NCBI GenBank assembly: GCA_039908285.1
Contig: JAMOBE010000006.1
Coordinates: 1 to 64,000, forward strand
DNA length: 64,000 bases
Reading direction: 5' to 3'
Origin: JAMOBE01 sp039908285
Lineage (GTDB): Bacteria; Pseudomonadota; Alphaproteobacteria; Rhodospirillales; Rhodospirillaceae
Shown here: in pieces, positions 17,201 to 27,323 of the stretch
Numbering within the stretch: position 1 is the first letter of the stretch
Layout: the number at the start of each line of letters is the position of its first letter
The notes under the pieces: generated by a model
The model's database searches: none
Seen by the model: the letters and a program-made list of their open reading frames with translations, nothing else
What the model was told of the DNA's origin: nothing
Made by a program: the position numbers and the translations under genes

Positions 17201-18286
17201 GACACGAAGGGCCGCAAGTCCCCCGGCAACAGGCTGGCCGGCTGTCGCCTCCTTCTCGCCGAGGACAACGAGGTCAACCAAGAGGTGGCCGTCACCATCC
17301 TCCGCAACGAGGGGGCCTTCATCACCGTGGCAGGCAACGGGGTGGAGGCGGTGGCGGCGCTCGAAAAGCCGGAGGCCGTCTTCGATGCGGTGCTGATGGA
17401 CCTGCACATGCCGGACATGGACGGCTTCGAGGCGACTCGCCGGATCCGCTCCAACCCGGCCTTCAATGACCTGCCGATCATCGCCATGACCGCCAGCGCC
17501 ATGGACGAGGACCGCCAGCACTGCCTCGACGTCGGCATGAACGATCACGTGGCAAAGCCCATCGACGTGGAACACGCCCTGGCGACGCTCGGCCGCTGGA
17601 TCAAGACCCGTGGCGAGGTGGTCCCGGCTCCCGTCGTGGAGGAGACCGCTTCCCCCGAGGAGAAGACGGCCAGGGCGCCCCTGGACCTGCCCGGCTTCAA
17701 CGTCGCCGAGGCCTTGAACCGCCTCAATGGTGACGAGGAGTTGCTGCGGCGCCTTTTGCATTCGTTCGCAGCCGGCAACGCCGATATGACGACTCGCGTC
17801 CGCGCCGCACTGGATGCCGGCAATGTGGAGGGAGCCTTCCGGCTGGTCCATGCCGTCAAGGGCACCGCCGGCAACCTTGGCGCCACCCAGCTGTTCAAGA
17901 CCGCCGAGACCTTCCACGCGGCCCTGAAGGCGGGACGGGCGGACAGCTTCGCGGCGCTTTTCGAGGAGTTCCAGCGGCACCTGGGCGATGCCCTGGCCGC
18001 CATTGATCGACTTGAGGCCGCCGTCGCCCCAGCGGATGCCGGGGCACCGGGACCTGTTGACGAGACACAGGGGCAGAAGCTGCTGGAGGATTGTATTCAG
18101 TTGGTCGAGTTGCTCGACTCACGTAAGATGAATGCGATCCGGCTCGCCGACAGCGTCAAGGGCTTCCTGCGCGGCGGCGGGTTCGACCAGGAGATCCTGG
18201 CCCTGGAGGCGGCTCTGGCTAAACTTGACTTCAAGGCGGGATGCATCACCGCACGAAGCATCGTCGAGAAACTGAGAGTAAAATAA
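14252..18286 (+). CDS. Hybrid sensor histidine kinase with GAF, two receivers and HPt
   Basis: A 1344-residue inner-membrane phosphorelay protein. Order: membrane helix 1 (about 35-57), periplasmic sensor region of about 255 residues, membrane helix 2 (about 312-335), coiled coil (about 365-420), GAF domain (about 423-586), HisKA with phospho-acceptor H614 (TMSHEIRTPMN), HATPase_c (N box LANNAIKFTDEG, G boxes DTGIGI and GGTGLGL), receiver 1 (D855/D856, acceptor D905), receiver 2 (E1004/D1005, acceptor D1050) and HPt with H1200 (LVHAVKGTAGNLG). All phosphotransfer residues are intact. It is coupled to the upstream binding protein and the downstream single-domain regulator. No DNA-binding output is in the operon, so the phosphate probably passes to separate regulators. 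Confidence 0.93.
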   Translation: MRGDSLDGPRSPPDAERPPDGVWADRLRGLSDRVPLLVRTLLACLIVAVTLVLGFYLVQGPMIRSQIRQHVVHEMTEHSSSDRLRLDRAVESQEQLARVLASQSALRDYLTRLDGSRPVDEVVKWHDDPPWMLRRSGMRMFAIPDWVVLLDPQRRAREVYYTTDGEPPSQLLQPSERLLQEAEKHVYLTMVDERPIVIASRTVRDSAGQTLAIILVASWLDNRFLVQSQGAYLREGHVIALVSRGTQQVIASTDAVRVPVGHSMEQLGADFIVVGKAFFDMDGSDLQAGLVSLHSVDKVDETAAPIVHMEVTNQTLVAVIFTAAFTVLMLITTIVLRRHIRDITRFSEQTFGTSPKMGPVAYELVVLEHHFRWLAKTVVGSRTALIQEGREKMRLLHKQIASEKENRRELMAEIAERQRAEAIMGAMADAARRFLDASDWHDCLDSALAGLGRALGADRACAFAMHREEASHRLEMLHEWLGDGVAQPQSDGGFSLEESGLGRWVEEFRAGRPVHGLVRDLPDEERHCLPGRDVRSIIAMPLFVEHDWWGVVCFADGRREREWLASEIDLLAAAAGTLAAAIHRHDVEVALHTAKDEAERANRTKSEFVATMSHEIRTPMNAVIGMHYLLQQTDLSDKQRDYVQKAENAAHSLLVVINDILDFSKIEAGKIEIEAIDFRLNDVFERLADVVSGVARKKNIELVFVMPREAPDNLVGDPARLGQVLLNLANNAIKFTDEGSIVVACELLALSDGTVEFRFSVRDTGIGITPDQMKRLFTAFTQADATTTRKYGGTGLGLTISKRLVELMGGAIGATSEPGKGSEFFFTARFGHRPAQEPHQTVSQAVNGMRALVVDDLHEAREALSEMLKTFGVKVTAAHNGKAALAELARASEVGEPPYDLVLMDWKMPEMDGTEAAAHIRGKSHHDITPIVVMVTAYGYEDVLRETKGVGVDGVVVKPVTPSGLLDTICRAVGSDRVVSGKPDTKGRKSPGNRLAGCRLLLAEDNEVNQEVAVTILRNEGAFITVAGNGVEAVAALEKPEAVFDAVLMDLHMPDMDGFEATRRIRSNPAFNDLPIIAMTASAMDEDRQHCLDVGMNDHVAKPIDVEHALATLGRWIKTRGEVVPAPVVEETASPEEKTARAPLDLPGFNVAEALNRLNGDEELLRRLLHSFAAGNADMTTRVRAALDAGNVEGAFRLVHAVKGTAGNLGATQLFKTAETFHAALKAGRADSFAALFEEFQRHLGDALAAIDRLEAAVAPADAGAPGPVDETQGQKLLEDCIQLVELLDSRKMNAIRLADSVKGFLRGGGFDQEILALEAALAKLDFKAGCITARSIVEKLRVK

Positions 18287-18300
18287 GCGAGTGAAAGTAA

Positions 18301-18750
18301 ATGGCAGAGGAAAAAACAAGATCAACCATCCTCATCGTTGATGATGAACCGATCAATGTTCAGCTCATCTGGCGACTGCTGGAGGAAGATTACGACGTTC
18401 TTGTCGCGACCAACGGGCCTGACGCGATAGACATCACCAGGGAGAAGAAGCCGGCCCTGGTTCTGCTGGACGTGGTGATGCCGGACATGATCGGCTTCGA
18501 TGTCTGCGAACAGTTGCAGGCCGATGCCGCGACGAAGGACGTGCCGGTGATCTTTCTCACCAGCCTGGATGACCCCCAGGACAAGGTGATCGGATTCGCC
18601 GTCGGCGGTGTGGACTACATCACCAAGCCCTTTTTCAAGGAGGAGGTGCTGGCGCGAGTTCGGACCCACCTTACCCTGCATGCCCTCCGTTCGGAACTGA
18701 AGGTCTGCCAGGAACGCCTCAAGGATCTGGACGAGAACGCCGGCAAGTGA
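18301..18750 (+). CDS. Single-domain response regulator (CheY-like)
   Basis: A 149-residue receiver with an intact phosphorylation site: acidic pair D14/D15 (LIVDDEP), acceptor D57 (LVLLDVVMPD), the conserved Thr in VIFLTSLDD and the Lys in YITKPF. Only a short charged helix follows (about 120-149), so there is no output domain. Fourteen bases separate it from the kinase gene, and it is the natural downstream partner of that kinase. Output is presumably by protein-protein interaction. Confidence 0.9.
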   Translation: MAEEKTRSTILIVDDEPINVQLIWRLLEEDYDVLVATNGPDAIDITREKKPALVLLDVVMPDMIGFDVCEQLQADAATKDVPVIFLTSLDDPQDKVIGFAVGGVDYITKPFFKEEVLARVRTHLTLHALRSELKVCQERLKDLDENAGK

Positions 18751-18832
18751 AGGGCGCGACGAAAGCATTGCCACTGTCGGACGCTTGAATAGAACGTCCA
18801 GTGGATGTACAGTTGCGTCGGTATCAGGTGTA

Positions 18833-18887
18833 GACACGATCGATGAATGTTGAGGGCGTCGGCAAGCTTGACATGATGGTCGTCGGC
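18833..18887 (+). repeat. 55-bp direct repeat, copy 1 (tandem gene duplication)
   Basis: Identical over 55 bp to 19780-19834. It covers ten bases of upstream sequence (GACACGATCG) plus the first 45 bases of the coding region of the pseudo-receiver gene. It marks the 5' boundary of a segmental duplication that created the two paralogous genes. Confidence 0.9.
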
Positions 18888-19628
18888 AGTGACGAGGAGG
18901 CCAGGGCTTTGCTTTGCTCCCTGCTGGAACTCCTTGGCGCCCGCCGGATCAGGCAGGCCAGCATGGGGCAGGAAGCCACCACGTACCTGCGTCTATATCC
19001 CGCCGAAATCGTGTTCTGCTTCTGGGACGTCGAGATGCCCGGTCTCATCGATTTCATTCGGGACGTCCGCGCATCTGACGACGACTATCGGTACGCCGTG
19101 ATCATCGCCACCGGCGACGCGGAGTCGGAATCGATGAGGGAGGCCTACGATGCCGGAGTGAGTGATCTTCTCGTCGATCCCGATACGGTAAGATCGCTGG
19201 CACGGGTCCTCCGGGAATCGGTCGAGAACTTCCGAAAATTCGTTTCCATTGATGACTATTTCGGTCCCTGTCGCCGCCGGGTCCAACTCAACAGCTACGG
19301 GGGGAACGATCGACGCAGTGTGCCTCCAGCCTTCATCATGCCGCCCTATTTCGAGAAGTTTCAGAACATCGCCAGCGGGCGCACTGCCGGCGGCGACGAA
19401 ACGTCGATGCCCAGTGACCAGAGACTGATGGCGATACGGGCGGCGGCCGAGGTGGCGACGGCCAAGGATCCGCCGACGGACCCCGCGCATCACGCACTGA
19501 TGGCGATCATCCCCACGCTCGACGACGGTCCCATCAGGGAATCGCCGGAGATGAACCCAGAACGGAGGCTTGAGGAATTGCGTTCAATGGCGGCGGCGCG
19601 GGACAGGGACGATCCGCCGAAGCCGTAA
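18843..19628 (+). CDS. Degenerate receiver-domain protein, paralogue 1
   Basis: A 261-residue protein whose first 125 residues follow the CheY fold: VVGSDEEA for the acidic pocket, D62 in FWDVEMPG at the acceptor position, and ATGD with the conserved Thr. The conserved Lys is replaced by Asp (D112 in LLVDPDT), so phosphorylation-dependent switching is doubtful. A YFGPCRRR motif at 139-146 is followed by a second NDRRS-like segment; similar YFGPxRRR tails occur in other alphaproteobacterial receivers. The C-terminal 100 residues are low complexity. It is a tandem duplicate of the gene at 19790. The start MNVEGVGKLD has no strong ribosome-binding site. Confidence 0.75.
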   Translation: MNVEGVGKLDMMVVGSDEEARALLCSLLELLGARRIRQASMGQEATTYLRLYPAEIVFCFWDVEMPGLIDFIRDVRASDDDYRYAVIIATGDAESESMREAYDAGVSDLLVDPDTVRSLARVLRESVENFRKFVSIDDYFGPCRRRVQLNSYGGNDRRSVPPAFIMPPYFEKFQNIASGRTAGGDETSMPSDQRLMAIRAAAEVATAKDPPTDPAHHALMAIIPTLDDGPIRESPEMNPERRLEELRSMAAARDRDDPPKP

Positions 19629-19640
19629 CCTGACCAGTAG

Positions 19641-19663
19641 CCCTCTCCCCTCGAGGGGGAGAA
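19641..19663 (+). terminator. Stem-loop after paralogue 1
   Basis: CTCTCCCC, TCGA loop, GGGGGAGA forms a GC-rich hairpin 12 bases after the stop at 19628. No clear T run follows, so termination efficiency is uncertain. It separates the two duplicated genes. Confidence 0.4.
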
Positions 19664-19779
19664 GGTTGGAAGTGCCGTGAAGGGTGCATCGCAGAGCATA
19701 TTCTGGTAATTATCCTGGGGGAATTTTCCGGGGGATGGAACGGTTGGCCCCACCATTGCCGCGAATCGATAGCTCGGCG

Positions 19780-19834
19780 GACACGATCGATGAATGTTGA
19801 GGGCGTCGGCAAGCTTGACATGATGGTCGTCGGC
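19780..19834 (+). repeat. 55-bp direct repeat, copy 2 (tandem gene duplication)
   Basis: Identical to 18833-18887, again ten bases of leader plus the first 45 coding bases. The rest of both genes remains similar at protein level through the YFGPCRRR motif and then diverges. Confidence 0.9.
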
Positions 19835-21340
19835 CATGATGAGGAGGCCAGGGGGTCGCTCTGCACCCTGCTGGGTGTCCTCGGCGCCCGCCGGATCAGG
19901 CAGGCCAGCATGGGGCGGGAAGCCACCTCGTACATGCATCTTTTTCCGGCCGAAATCGTGTACTGCTCCTGGGACATCCAGATGCCCGGACTCATTGAGT
20001 TCACCAGGAGCGTTCGCACATCGGACGAAGACTATCGATTCGCCGTGATCATCGCCACCGGCGACGCGGGACCGGAATCGATGAAAGAGGCCGTCAATGC
20101 CGGAGTGAATGATTTTATCGTCGATCCCAACCTGATCCGTCCACTGGCGCGGGTTCTCCGGGAATCGGTCGAGAATCCCCGAAAATTCATTGCCATCGAT
20201 GACTATTTCGGCCCCTGTCGCCGTCGGGTCCAGCTTGACGAGTACGGGGTGGACGATCGACGCGGGATGCGCCCGCGCTACATCACATCGCCCTATTCCG
20301 AGAAATTTCTGGAGATCGCCGGTGGGCATCCCGTCAGCGCCAAGGAGAATCCGCTTCTGACGCCCAGGGAGAAGCGGCGCCTGGCGATGAGGGCAGCCGC
20401 GATGGCGGCAGCCGAGGCGGCGGCGGCGGACATGGCCAAGGCGATCTCCAAGGTGCCGTTCCCTCCCCCTGTCGACATGGGAGACGAAGAGCTGCCCCCC
20501 AAGGACCCGCTGGCGAACCTTGCGGACCGCGCCCTGAAGGCGACCGCCCCCACGGCCAGTGATGGACTCATCAAGGAATCGCCGGAAATGGACCCGGAGC
20601 AGAGACTCCAGGAATTGCGCGCGACGGCGGCGGCGCGGGCCAAGGCCGCACCACCGAAACCCGAGGCGCGGCCGCAAGCGCCGTCACTGCCGGGAAAACC
20701 GCCGCCGAAACTGGCCGTTCAGCCGCTGCCACAATCTGCCCCGGTTCCAGTCCCCACTCCGTTTTCCATTCCGGCACCGGCACCGGCACCAGTTCCAGTC
20801 CCAGTCCCCTCTCCGTTTTCCATTCCGGCACCGGCCCCGAGTCCAGCGCCCTCACCGGCCCCGGCCCCGGCCCCGGCACCGGCGCCGGCGCCGCTTCCTG
20901 CACCGGCACCAGTTCCCGCTCCAGCACCTCCACCGGCTGTCCCCACCCCAGCCCCACCGCCGGCACCCGTGGAGAGAAGGGAGGCCGAGCCGCCCCCAGC
21001 CGCCCCGCCCCCAGCCGCCCCGCCGATCATGTCGCAGGAAGACCTGCTCGCGGCCCTGTTGGGAACCGGTCCTTCTCCGTCAGGTTCCCCGACGCGCCCC
21101 GCCGAGCCGAAGCCAAAACCGGCCCCGGCCCCGGCCCCGGCTCCTGCCGCCGCTCCACGCCCTACCGCTCCCAAGTCTCAGAACGATGTTCTGGCCAGCC
21201 TATCCGCCCCCCGTGAGGCTCCCCCGGCGGAGAGTCCCCGTGGAACCGACCCGGAGCCGCCGGCGGTGATGTCGGCCGAGGATCTGCTGTCGGCGCTCCA
21301 GAAATGGAAGGACCGACCGGGGAAAGCCTCCGGGGGATGA
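19790..21340 (+). CDS. Degenerate receiver-domain protein with Pro/Ala-rich tail and SQxDLLxxL motifs, paralogue 2
   Basis: A 516-residue protein. Residues 1-150 match paralogue 1 (VVGHDEEA, acceptor-position D62 in SWDIQMPG, Lys replaced by Asp in FIVDPNL, YFGPCRRR). Residues about 290-510 are dominated by Pro and Ala, encoded by internally repeated DNA. Three short motifs stand out in this tail: MSQEDLLAALL (from 414), KSQNDVLASL (from 462) and MSAEDLLSALQ (from 494). They resemble the N-terminal LSQ(D/E)EIDALL peptide of the flagellar switch protein FliM. The likely role is a scaffold or tether in chemotaxis-type signalling; this is inference. Confidence 0.75.
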   Translation: MNVEGVGKLDMMVVGHDEEARGSLCTLLGVLGARRIRQASMGREATSYMHLFPAEIVYCSWDIQMPGLIEFTRSVRTSDEDYRFAVIIATGDAGPESMKEAVNAGVNDFIVDPNLIRPLARVLRESVENPRKFIAIDDYFGPCRRRVQLDEYGVDDRRGMRPRYITSPYSEKFLEIAGGHPVSAKENPLLTPREKRRLAMRAAAMAAAEAAAADMAKAISKVPFPPPVDMGDEELPPKDPLANLADRALKATAPTASDGLIKESPEMDPEQRLQELRATAAARAKAAPPKPEARPQAPSLPGKPPPKLAVQPLPQSAPVPVPTPFSIPAPAPAPVPVPVPSPFSIPAPAPSPAPSPAPAPAPAPAPAPLPAPAPVPAPAPPPAVPTPAPPPAPVERREAEPPPAAPPPAAPPIMSQEDLLAALLGTGPSPSGSPTRPAEPKPKPAPAPAPAPAAAPRPTAPKSQNDVLASLSAPREAPPAESPRGTDPEPPAVMSAEDLLSALQKWKDRPGKASGG

Positions 21341-21369
21341 AGTGCCGCCCCAATACCGCCATCTTCACT

Positions 21370-21386
21370 CCCCCCTCTTCGGGGGG
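21370..21386. terminator. Stem-loop between convergent genes
   Basis: CCCCCC, loop TCTTC, GGGGGG. It lies 29 bases after the pseudo-receiver stop and between two convergent genes, so it could serve either strand. It is not followed by a clear T run. Confidence 0.4.
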
Positions 21387-21399
21387 CTGCCGCGTGCAC

Positions 21400-21443
21400 A
21401 TAACGCGGCGGAACCGCAACCAAAAAGATTTGTACTACTGATC
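21400..21443 (+). repeat. Dispersed intergenic repeat, half copy (family also at 39529 and 62096)
   Basis: It reads ATAACGCGGCGGAACCGCAA, then CCAAAAAGATTTGTACTACTG followed by ATC. It aligns with the first 43 bases of the full copies at 39529 and 62096 with a few substitutions. The second arm of the long hairpin is absent here. It abuts the stop codon of bolA. Confidence 0.75.
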
Positions 21444-21683
21444 TCAAGCCTCCACCCGCACTTCCGTCTGGAGGGCCAGGGCGTGGAGGGTGGTGCCCAT
21501 TTTTCCCTGGAGGGCGGCATAGACCATCTGGTGCTGCTGCACCCGCGACTTGCCTTTGAAGGCGGCGGAGACGACACGGGCCGAATAGTGCTCGCCGTCG
21601 CCGGCCAGGTCCGTGACGGTCACCTCGGCGTCGGGAAAGCCTTTCCTGATCATGCCCTCGATTTCGTCGGCGGTCATCGCCAT
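21444..21683 (-). CDS. bolA: BolA/IbaG-family protein
   Basis: A 79-residue BolA-domain protein (class II KH-like fold): MAMTADEIEGMIRKGFPDAE, DLAGDGEHYSARVVSAAFKG and SRVQQHQMVYAAL with the conserved surface His residues. BolA proteins pair with monothiol glutaredoxin in iron-sulfur handling. It follows purL by 30 bp, the usual alphaproteobacterial order purQ-purL-bolA. The grxD gene usually found next is missing here; a repeat and the pseudo-receiver genes follow instead. Confidence 0.88.
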   Translation of the reverse strand: MAMTADEIEGMIRKGFPDAEVTVTDLAGDGEHYSARVVSAAFKGKSRVQQHQMVYAALQGKMGTTLHALALQTEVRVEA

Positions 21684-21713
21684 GGTGTCACGCCCCGCCC
21701 CACCCTATTTCCA

Positions 21714-24073
<2,360 letters not shown>

Positions 24074-24077
<4 letters not shown>

Positions 24078-24766
24078 GACAGGGACTCCGCCAGGGACTC
24101 GAACATCGCCGCGCCATCGATACCGCCCAGGAGGTCCTCGGCCAGGCGCTCGGGATGGGGCATCAGGCCCAGGACCCGCCGCTCGTGGTTGAAGACGCCG
24201 GCGATATTGCCGCGGCTGCCGTTGGGATTGGCCTCGGGCGTCACCGCTCCATCGGCCGCGCAGTAGCGGAAGGCTACCTGCCCCTCGCCCTCCAGCCGGT
24301 TCAGGGTGTCGTCGTCGGCGAAGTAGTTGCCGTCGTGGTGGGCGATGGGGATGCGGATCACCTGGCCGGCGGCATAGCGTTCGGTGAACAGGCTGTCGTG
24401 GCTTTCCACCCGCAGGTGGACGTCGCGGCAGATGAACCGCAGATGGGCATTGCGCATCAGCACCCCGGGCAGCAGTCCCGCCTCGGTCAGGATCTGGAAG
24501 CCATTGCAGATGCCGAGCACCGGCAGTCCCTCGGCGGCGCGGGAGCGCACCTCGCGCATGATGGGCGAGTGGGCGGCCATGGCGCCCGATCGCAGATAGT
24601 CGCCGTAGGAGAACCCACCCGGCACCACCACCAGATCGATGTCCCGGGGCAGGGCGGTCTCGCGGTGCCAGAGCATGAGCGGCGCCTGACCGGCGGCACG
24701 GGTCAAGGCGACGGCGACGTCGCGGTCGCAGTTGGAACCTGGGAAGACGATGACGGCGGCTTTCAC
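24074..24766 (-). CDS. purQ: Phosphoribosylformylglycinamidine synthase, glutaminase subunit PurQ
   Basis: A 230-residue class I glutamine amidotransferase that feeds ammonia to PurL. It has KAAVIVFPGSNCDRDV at the N-terminus, the nucleophile Cys in LGICNGFQIL, and MPHPER with the catalytic His-x-Glu. The stop overlaps the purL start (ATGA). In relatives purS sits directly upstream; here a 137-bp spacer and the small gene after rsh come first, so PurS must be encoded elsewhere. Confidence 0.93.
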
Positions 24767-24903
24767 GGCGAGCCCCTGATGCAGATCGGGTGAGGGAACC
24801 CCTCATTGATACGGCGTTTGCCCTTGGGACGCAAAGAAAACCGGGTCGCCCGCCGGCGGGAGCGCGCGTCAGGCGGGGGAAACCTCGCGTTCCGGACGGT
24901 GGA

Positions 24904-25137
24904 TCAGTGGCCGATACCTGGAACGAAGGACTTCAGGATCAGCATCAGCATGCCGAAGCCGATGCCCCCGACCATCCATTTGACGATGGCGAGTTCGGCC
25001 TGCACCACGGCGATGCTGGTCTTCACGTCACCGATATCCGTTCTGGAGGAGGCCTCGAGGCGAGCGATGTCGCCCCTGGTCGCCAGGATGGCGTCACGCG
25101 CAATGTCGAAAGTCTGGGGGCTGTTTGGATCACGCAT
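24904..25137 (-). CDS. Small coiled-coil protein with C-terminal membrane helix
   Basis: A 77-residue protein: an amphipathic helical N-terminal part (about 8-50, TFDIARDAILATRGDIARLE) and one membrane helix near the end (MVGGIGFGMLMLILKSFVPG). This resembles the short coiled-coil plus C-terminal anchor proteins common in proteobacteria. Its ATG shares one base with the rsh stop (TGATG), so it is probably translated by coupling. A GC palindrome (CCCGCCGGCGGG) lies in the spacer between this gene and purQ. Function unknown. Confidence 0.6.
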   Translation of the reverse strand: MRDPNSPQTFDIARDAILATRGDIARLEASSRTDIGDVKTSIAVVQAELAIVKWMVGGIGFGMLMLILKSFVPGIGH

Positions 25138-27284
25138 CAGCTGTGCGCCCGCTCGACGGAGCTGATGGCGACGTTGGCGCGCAGGGCGGCGATGATGTTG
25201 GTCAGGTGCCGCACGTCGCGCACCTCGACATCGATCAGCATGTCGAAGAAGTCGGCGGTTCGGTTGGTGATCTTGAGGTTGGTGATGTTTCCCTGGTTCT
25301 TGGCGATCACGGTGGAGAGGGAGCCGAGGGTTCCCGGTTCGTTGGTGACGACGACGGTGATGCGGCCGATGTGGGCGGTGCCGTCCAGGTCCTCGCCCCA
25401 CGACAGGTCGAGCCAGCGATCCGACTGGTCGGCGAACTGCTCCAGGGCGTCGCAGTCGATGGTGTGGATGGTGACCCCCTTGCCGGTGGTGACGATGCCG
25501 ACGATGCGATCGCCCGGCAGGGGGTGGCAGCAGCCGGCGAAGTGCACGGCCATGCCGGCGATCAGTCCCTTGATGGTGACCGAGGTGTCCTTGGGCTTGG
25601 GCTTGTTGCGGTGGGTGGCGATGGAGACGATCTTGCCGAGCCGGGTCATCTTGATGCCCGGATAGACCGCCGCCACCACCTCGTGCCCGGTCAGGTTTCC
25701 CTGTCCCACCGAGCCGCACAGGTCGTCCACCGAGGCGGCCTTGAACTTCTTCAGGACGCCTTCCAGGCCCTTTTCGGTGAATTCATAGCCTTCCTGGCGG
25801 AAGGCGCGCTGGAGGATGGCGCGGCCGAGCCCCATGTACTGGGCGCGGGTCTGGGTGCGGACGTAGCGGCGGATGCGGGCCCGGGCCTTGCCGGAGACGA
25901 CGAAGCGCTCCCACTCGGGCGAGGGAGTCTGGGCCTTGGAGGTGATGATCTCCACCTGGTCGCCGTTCTGCAGCTCGCTGCGCAGCGGCATCATGCGGCC
26001 GTTGATCTTGCAGCCGACGCACATGTCGCCGACGGCGGTGTGGACCGCATAGGCGAAGTCCACCGGCGTCGCCCGGTTGGGCAGGGCGATCAGGTCGCCC
26101 TTGGGCGTGAAGCAGAACACCTGGTCCTGGAACATCTCGAGCTTGGTGTGCTCGAGAAAGTCCTCCGGTCCGGCGGCGTGCTCCAGGATTTCCAGAAGCT
26201 CGCGGATCCACCGGTACTGGCGGCCGTCCATATTGCGGCTGCCCTGCTTGTACTTCCAGTGGGCGGCGACTCCCAGTTCGTCCACCTCGTGCATTTCCTG
26301 GCTGCGGATCTGCACTTCGATCCGGTGGCGCTCCGGGCCGATGATGCCGGTGTGCAGCGACCGGTAGCCGTTGGGCTTGGGCGTCGAGATATAGTCCTTG
26401 AAGCGCCCCGGCACCATGGGATAGGCCCCGTGGATGGCCCCGAGCGCCCGATAGCAGTCCTCCACCGAGGGGACGATCACCCGGAAGGCCATGATGTCGG
26501 AAAGCTGCTCGAAACCGACGCTTTTGCGCTGCATCTTGCGCCAGATGGAGTACGCGGTCTTCTCGCGGCCCGAGACCACCGCCTGCACCCCGGAACCCCC
26601 TGTGCCCTCTATGGTGGCGCGAAGCTGCTCGATGACCCGCGCCACCAGGTCTCCCCCCTGCTCCCGCAGGAAGCGGAGCCGGGTCACCACCGAGTCCCGC
26701 GCTTCGGGGTAGAGTTCGGTGAAGGCCAGGTCCTCGAGTTCGTTCCTGATCTCGTGCATGCCGATGCGCTCGGCCAGCGGCGCGTAGATCTCCATGGTCT
26801 CGAGGGCGATGCGCTTGCGCTTGTCGGGATTGCGCACGTATTCAAGGGTGCGCATGTTGTGGACGCGATCAGCGAGTTTTACCAGCAGGACCCGGATGTC
26901 CTCGGACATGGCCAGCACCAGCTTGCGGAAGTTTTCCGCCTGCTTGGTGTGATCGGACTGAAGCTGGATGCGGGTGAGCTTGGTGACGCCATCGACGAGG
27001 CGCGCCACCTCGCCGCCGAACAGGATCTCGATCTCCTCCAGCGTCGCCGGAGTATCCTCGATGGTGTCGTGGAGCAGGCCGGTGATGATGGAGGCCGTGT
27101 CGAGCTTGAACCGGGTAAGGATACCCGCGACCTCGATGGGGTGGGAAAAATAGGGGTCGCCGGAGGCCCGTTTCTGCGCGCCATGCATCACCATGGCATA
27201 GACGTAGGCGCGGTTGATGGCGTCCTCGTCGGCCGACGGATCGTAGGACTTTACCCGTTCAACCAGTTCGAACTGGCGGAGCAT
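25137..27284 (-). CDS. rsh: Bifunctional (p)ppGpp synthetase/hydrolase, RelA/SpoT homologue
   Basis: A 715-residue long RSH protein. Order: HD hydrolase domain (KRASGDPYFSHPIEVAGIL, GLLHDTIEDT with the HDxxED motif), synthetase domain (GREKTAYSIWRKM, RFKDYISTPKPNGYRSLHT), TGS domain (VFCFTPKGDLIALPNRATPV), helical and zinc-finger-like region (HFAGCCHPLPGD) and a C-terminal ACT domain. Intact HD and synthetase motifs support both making and degrading the alarmone. It lies 39 bp downstream of rpoZ, the usual order in alphaproteobacteria. Confidence 0.93.
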   Translation of the reverse strand: MLRQFELVERVKSYDPSADEDAINRAYVYAMVMHGAQKRASGDPYFSHPIEVAGILTRFKLDTASIITGLLHDTIEDTPATLEEIEILFGGEVARLVDGVTKLTRIQLQSDHTKQAENFRKLVLAMSEDIRVLLVKLADRVHNMRTLEYVRNPDKRKRIALETMEIYAPLAERIGMHEIRNELEDLAFTELYPEARDSVVTRLRFLREQGGDLVARVIEQLRATIEGTGGSGVQAVVSGREKTAYSIWRKMQRKSVGFEQLSDIMAFRVIVPSVEDCYRALGAIHGAYPMVPGRFKDYISTPKPNGYRSLHTGIIGPERHRIEVQIRSQEMHEVDELGVAAHWKYKQGSRNMDGRQYRWIRELLEILEHAAGPEDFLEHTKLEMFQDQVFCFTPKGDLIALPNRATPVDFAYAVHTAVGDMCVGCKINGRMMPLRSELQNGDQVEIITSKAQTPSPEWERFVVSGKARARIRRYVRTQTRAQYMGLGRAILQRAFRQEGYEFTEKGLEGVLKKFKAASVDDLCGSVGQGNLTGHEVVAAVYPGIKMTRLGKIVSIATHRNKPKPKDTSVTIKGLIAGMAVHFAGCCHPLPGDRIVGIVTTGKGVTIHTIDCDALEQFADQSDRWLDLSWGEDLDGTAHIGRITVVVTNEPGTLGSLSTVIAKNQGNITNLKITNRTADFFDMLIDVEVRDVRHLTNIIAALRANVAISSVERAHS

Positions 27285-27323
27285 GTGGCCACCTGCATGC
27301 CCATGGCGGCACCGGGGCCGTTG

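Noticed and set aside
24078..24806. Upstream extension of the purL frame through purQ
   Set aside because: purQ occupies this DNA in another frame with clear motifs, and the ATGA overlap fixes the purL start region.
25138..25719. N-terminal extension of the small membrane protein gene into rsh
   Set aside because: The extension is Arg/His-rich frame-shadow sequence; the ATG at 25137 coupled to the rsh stop gives a sensible protein.
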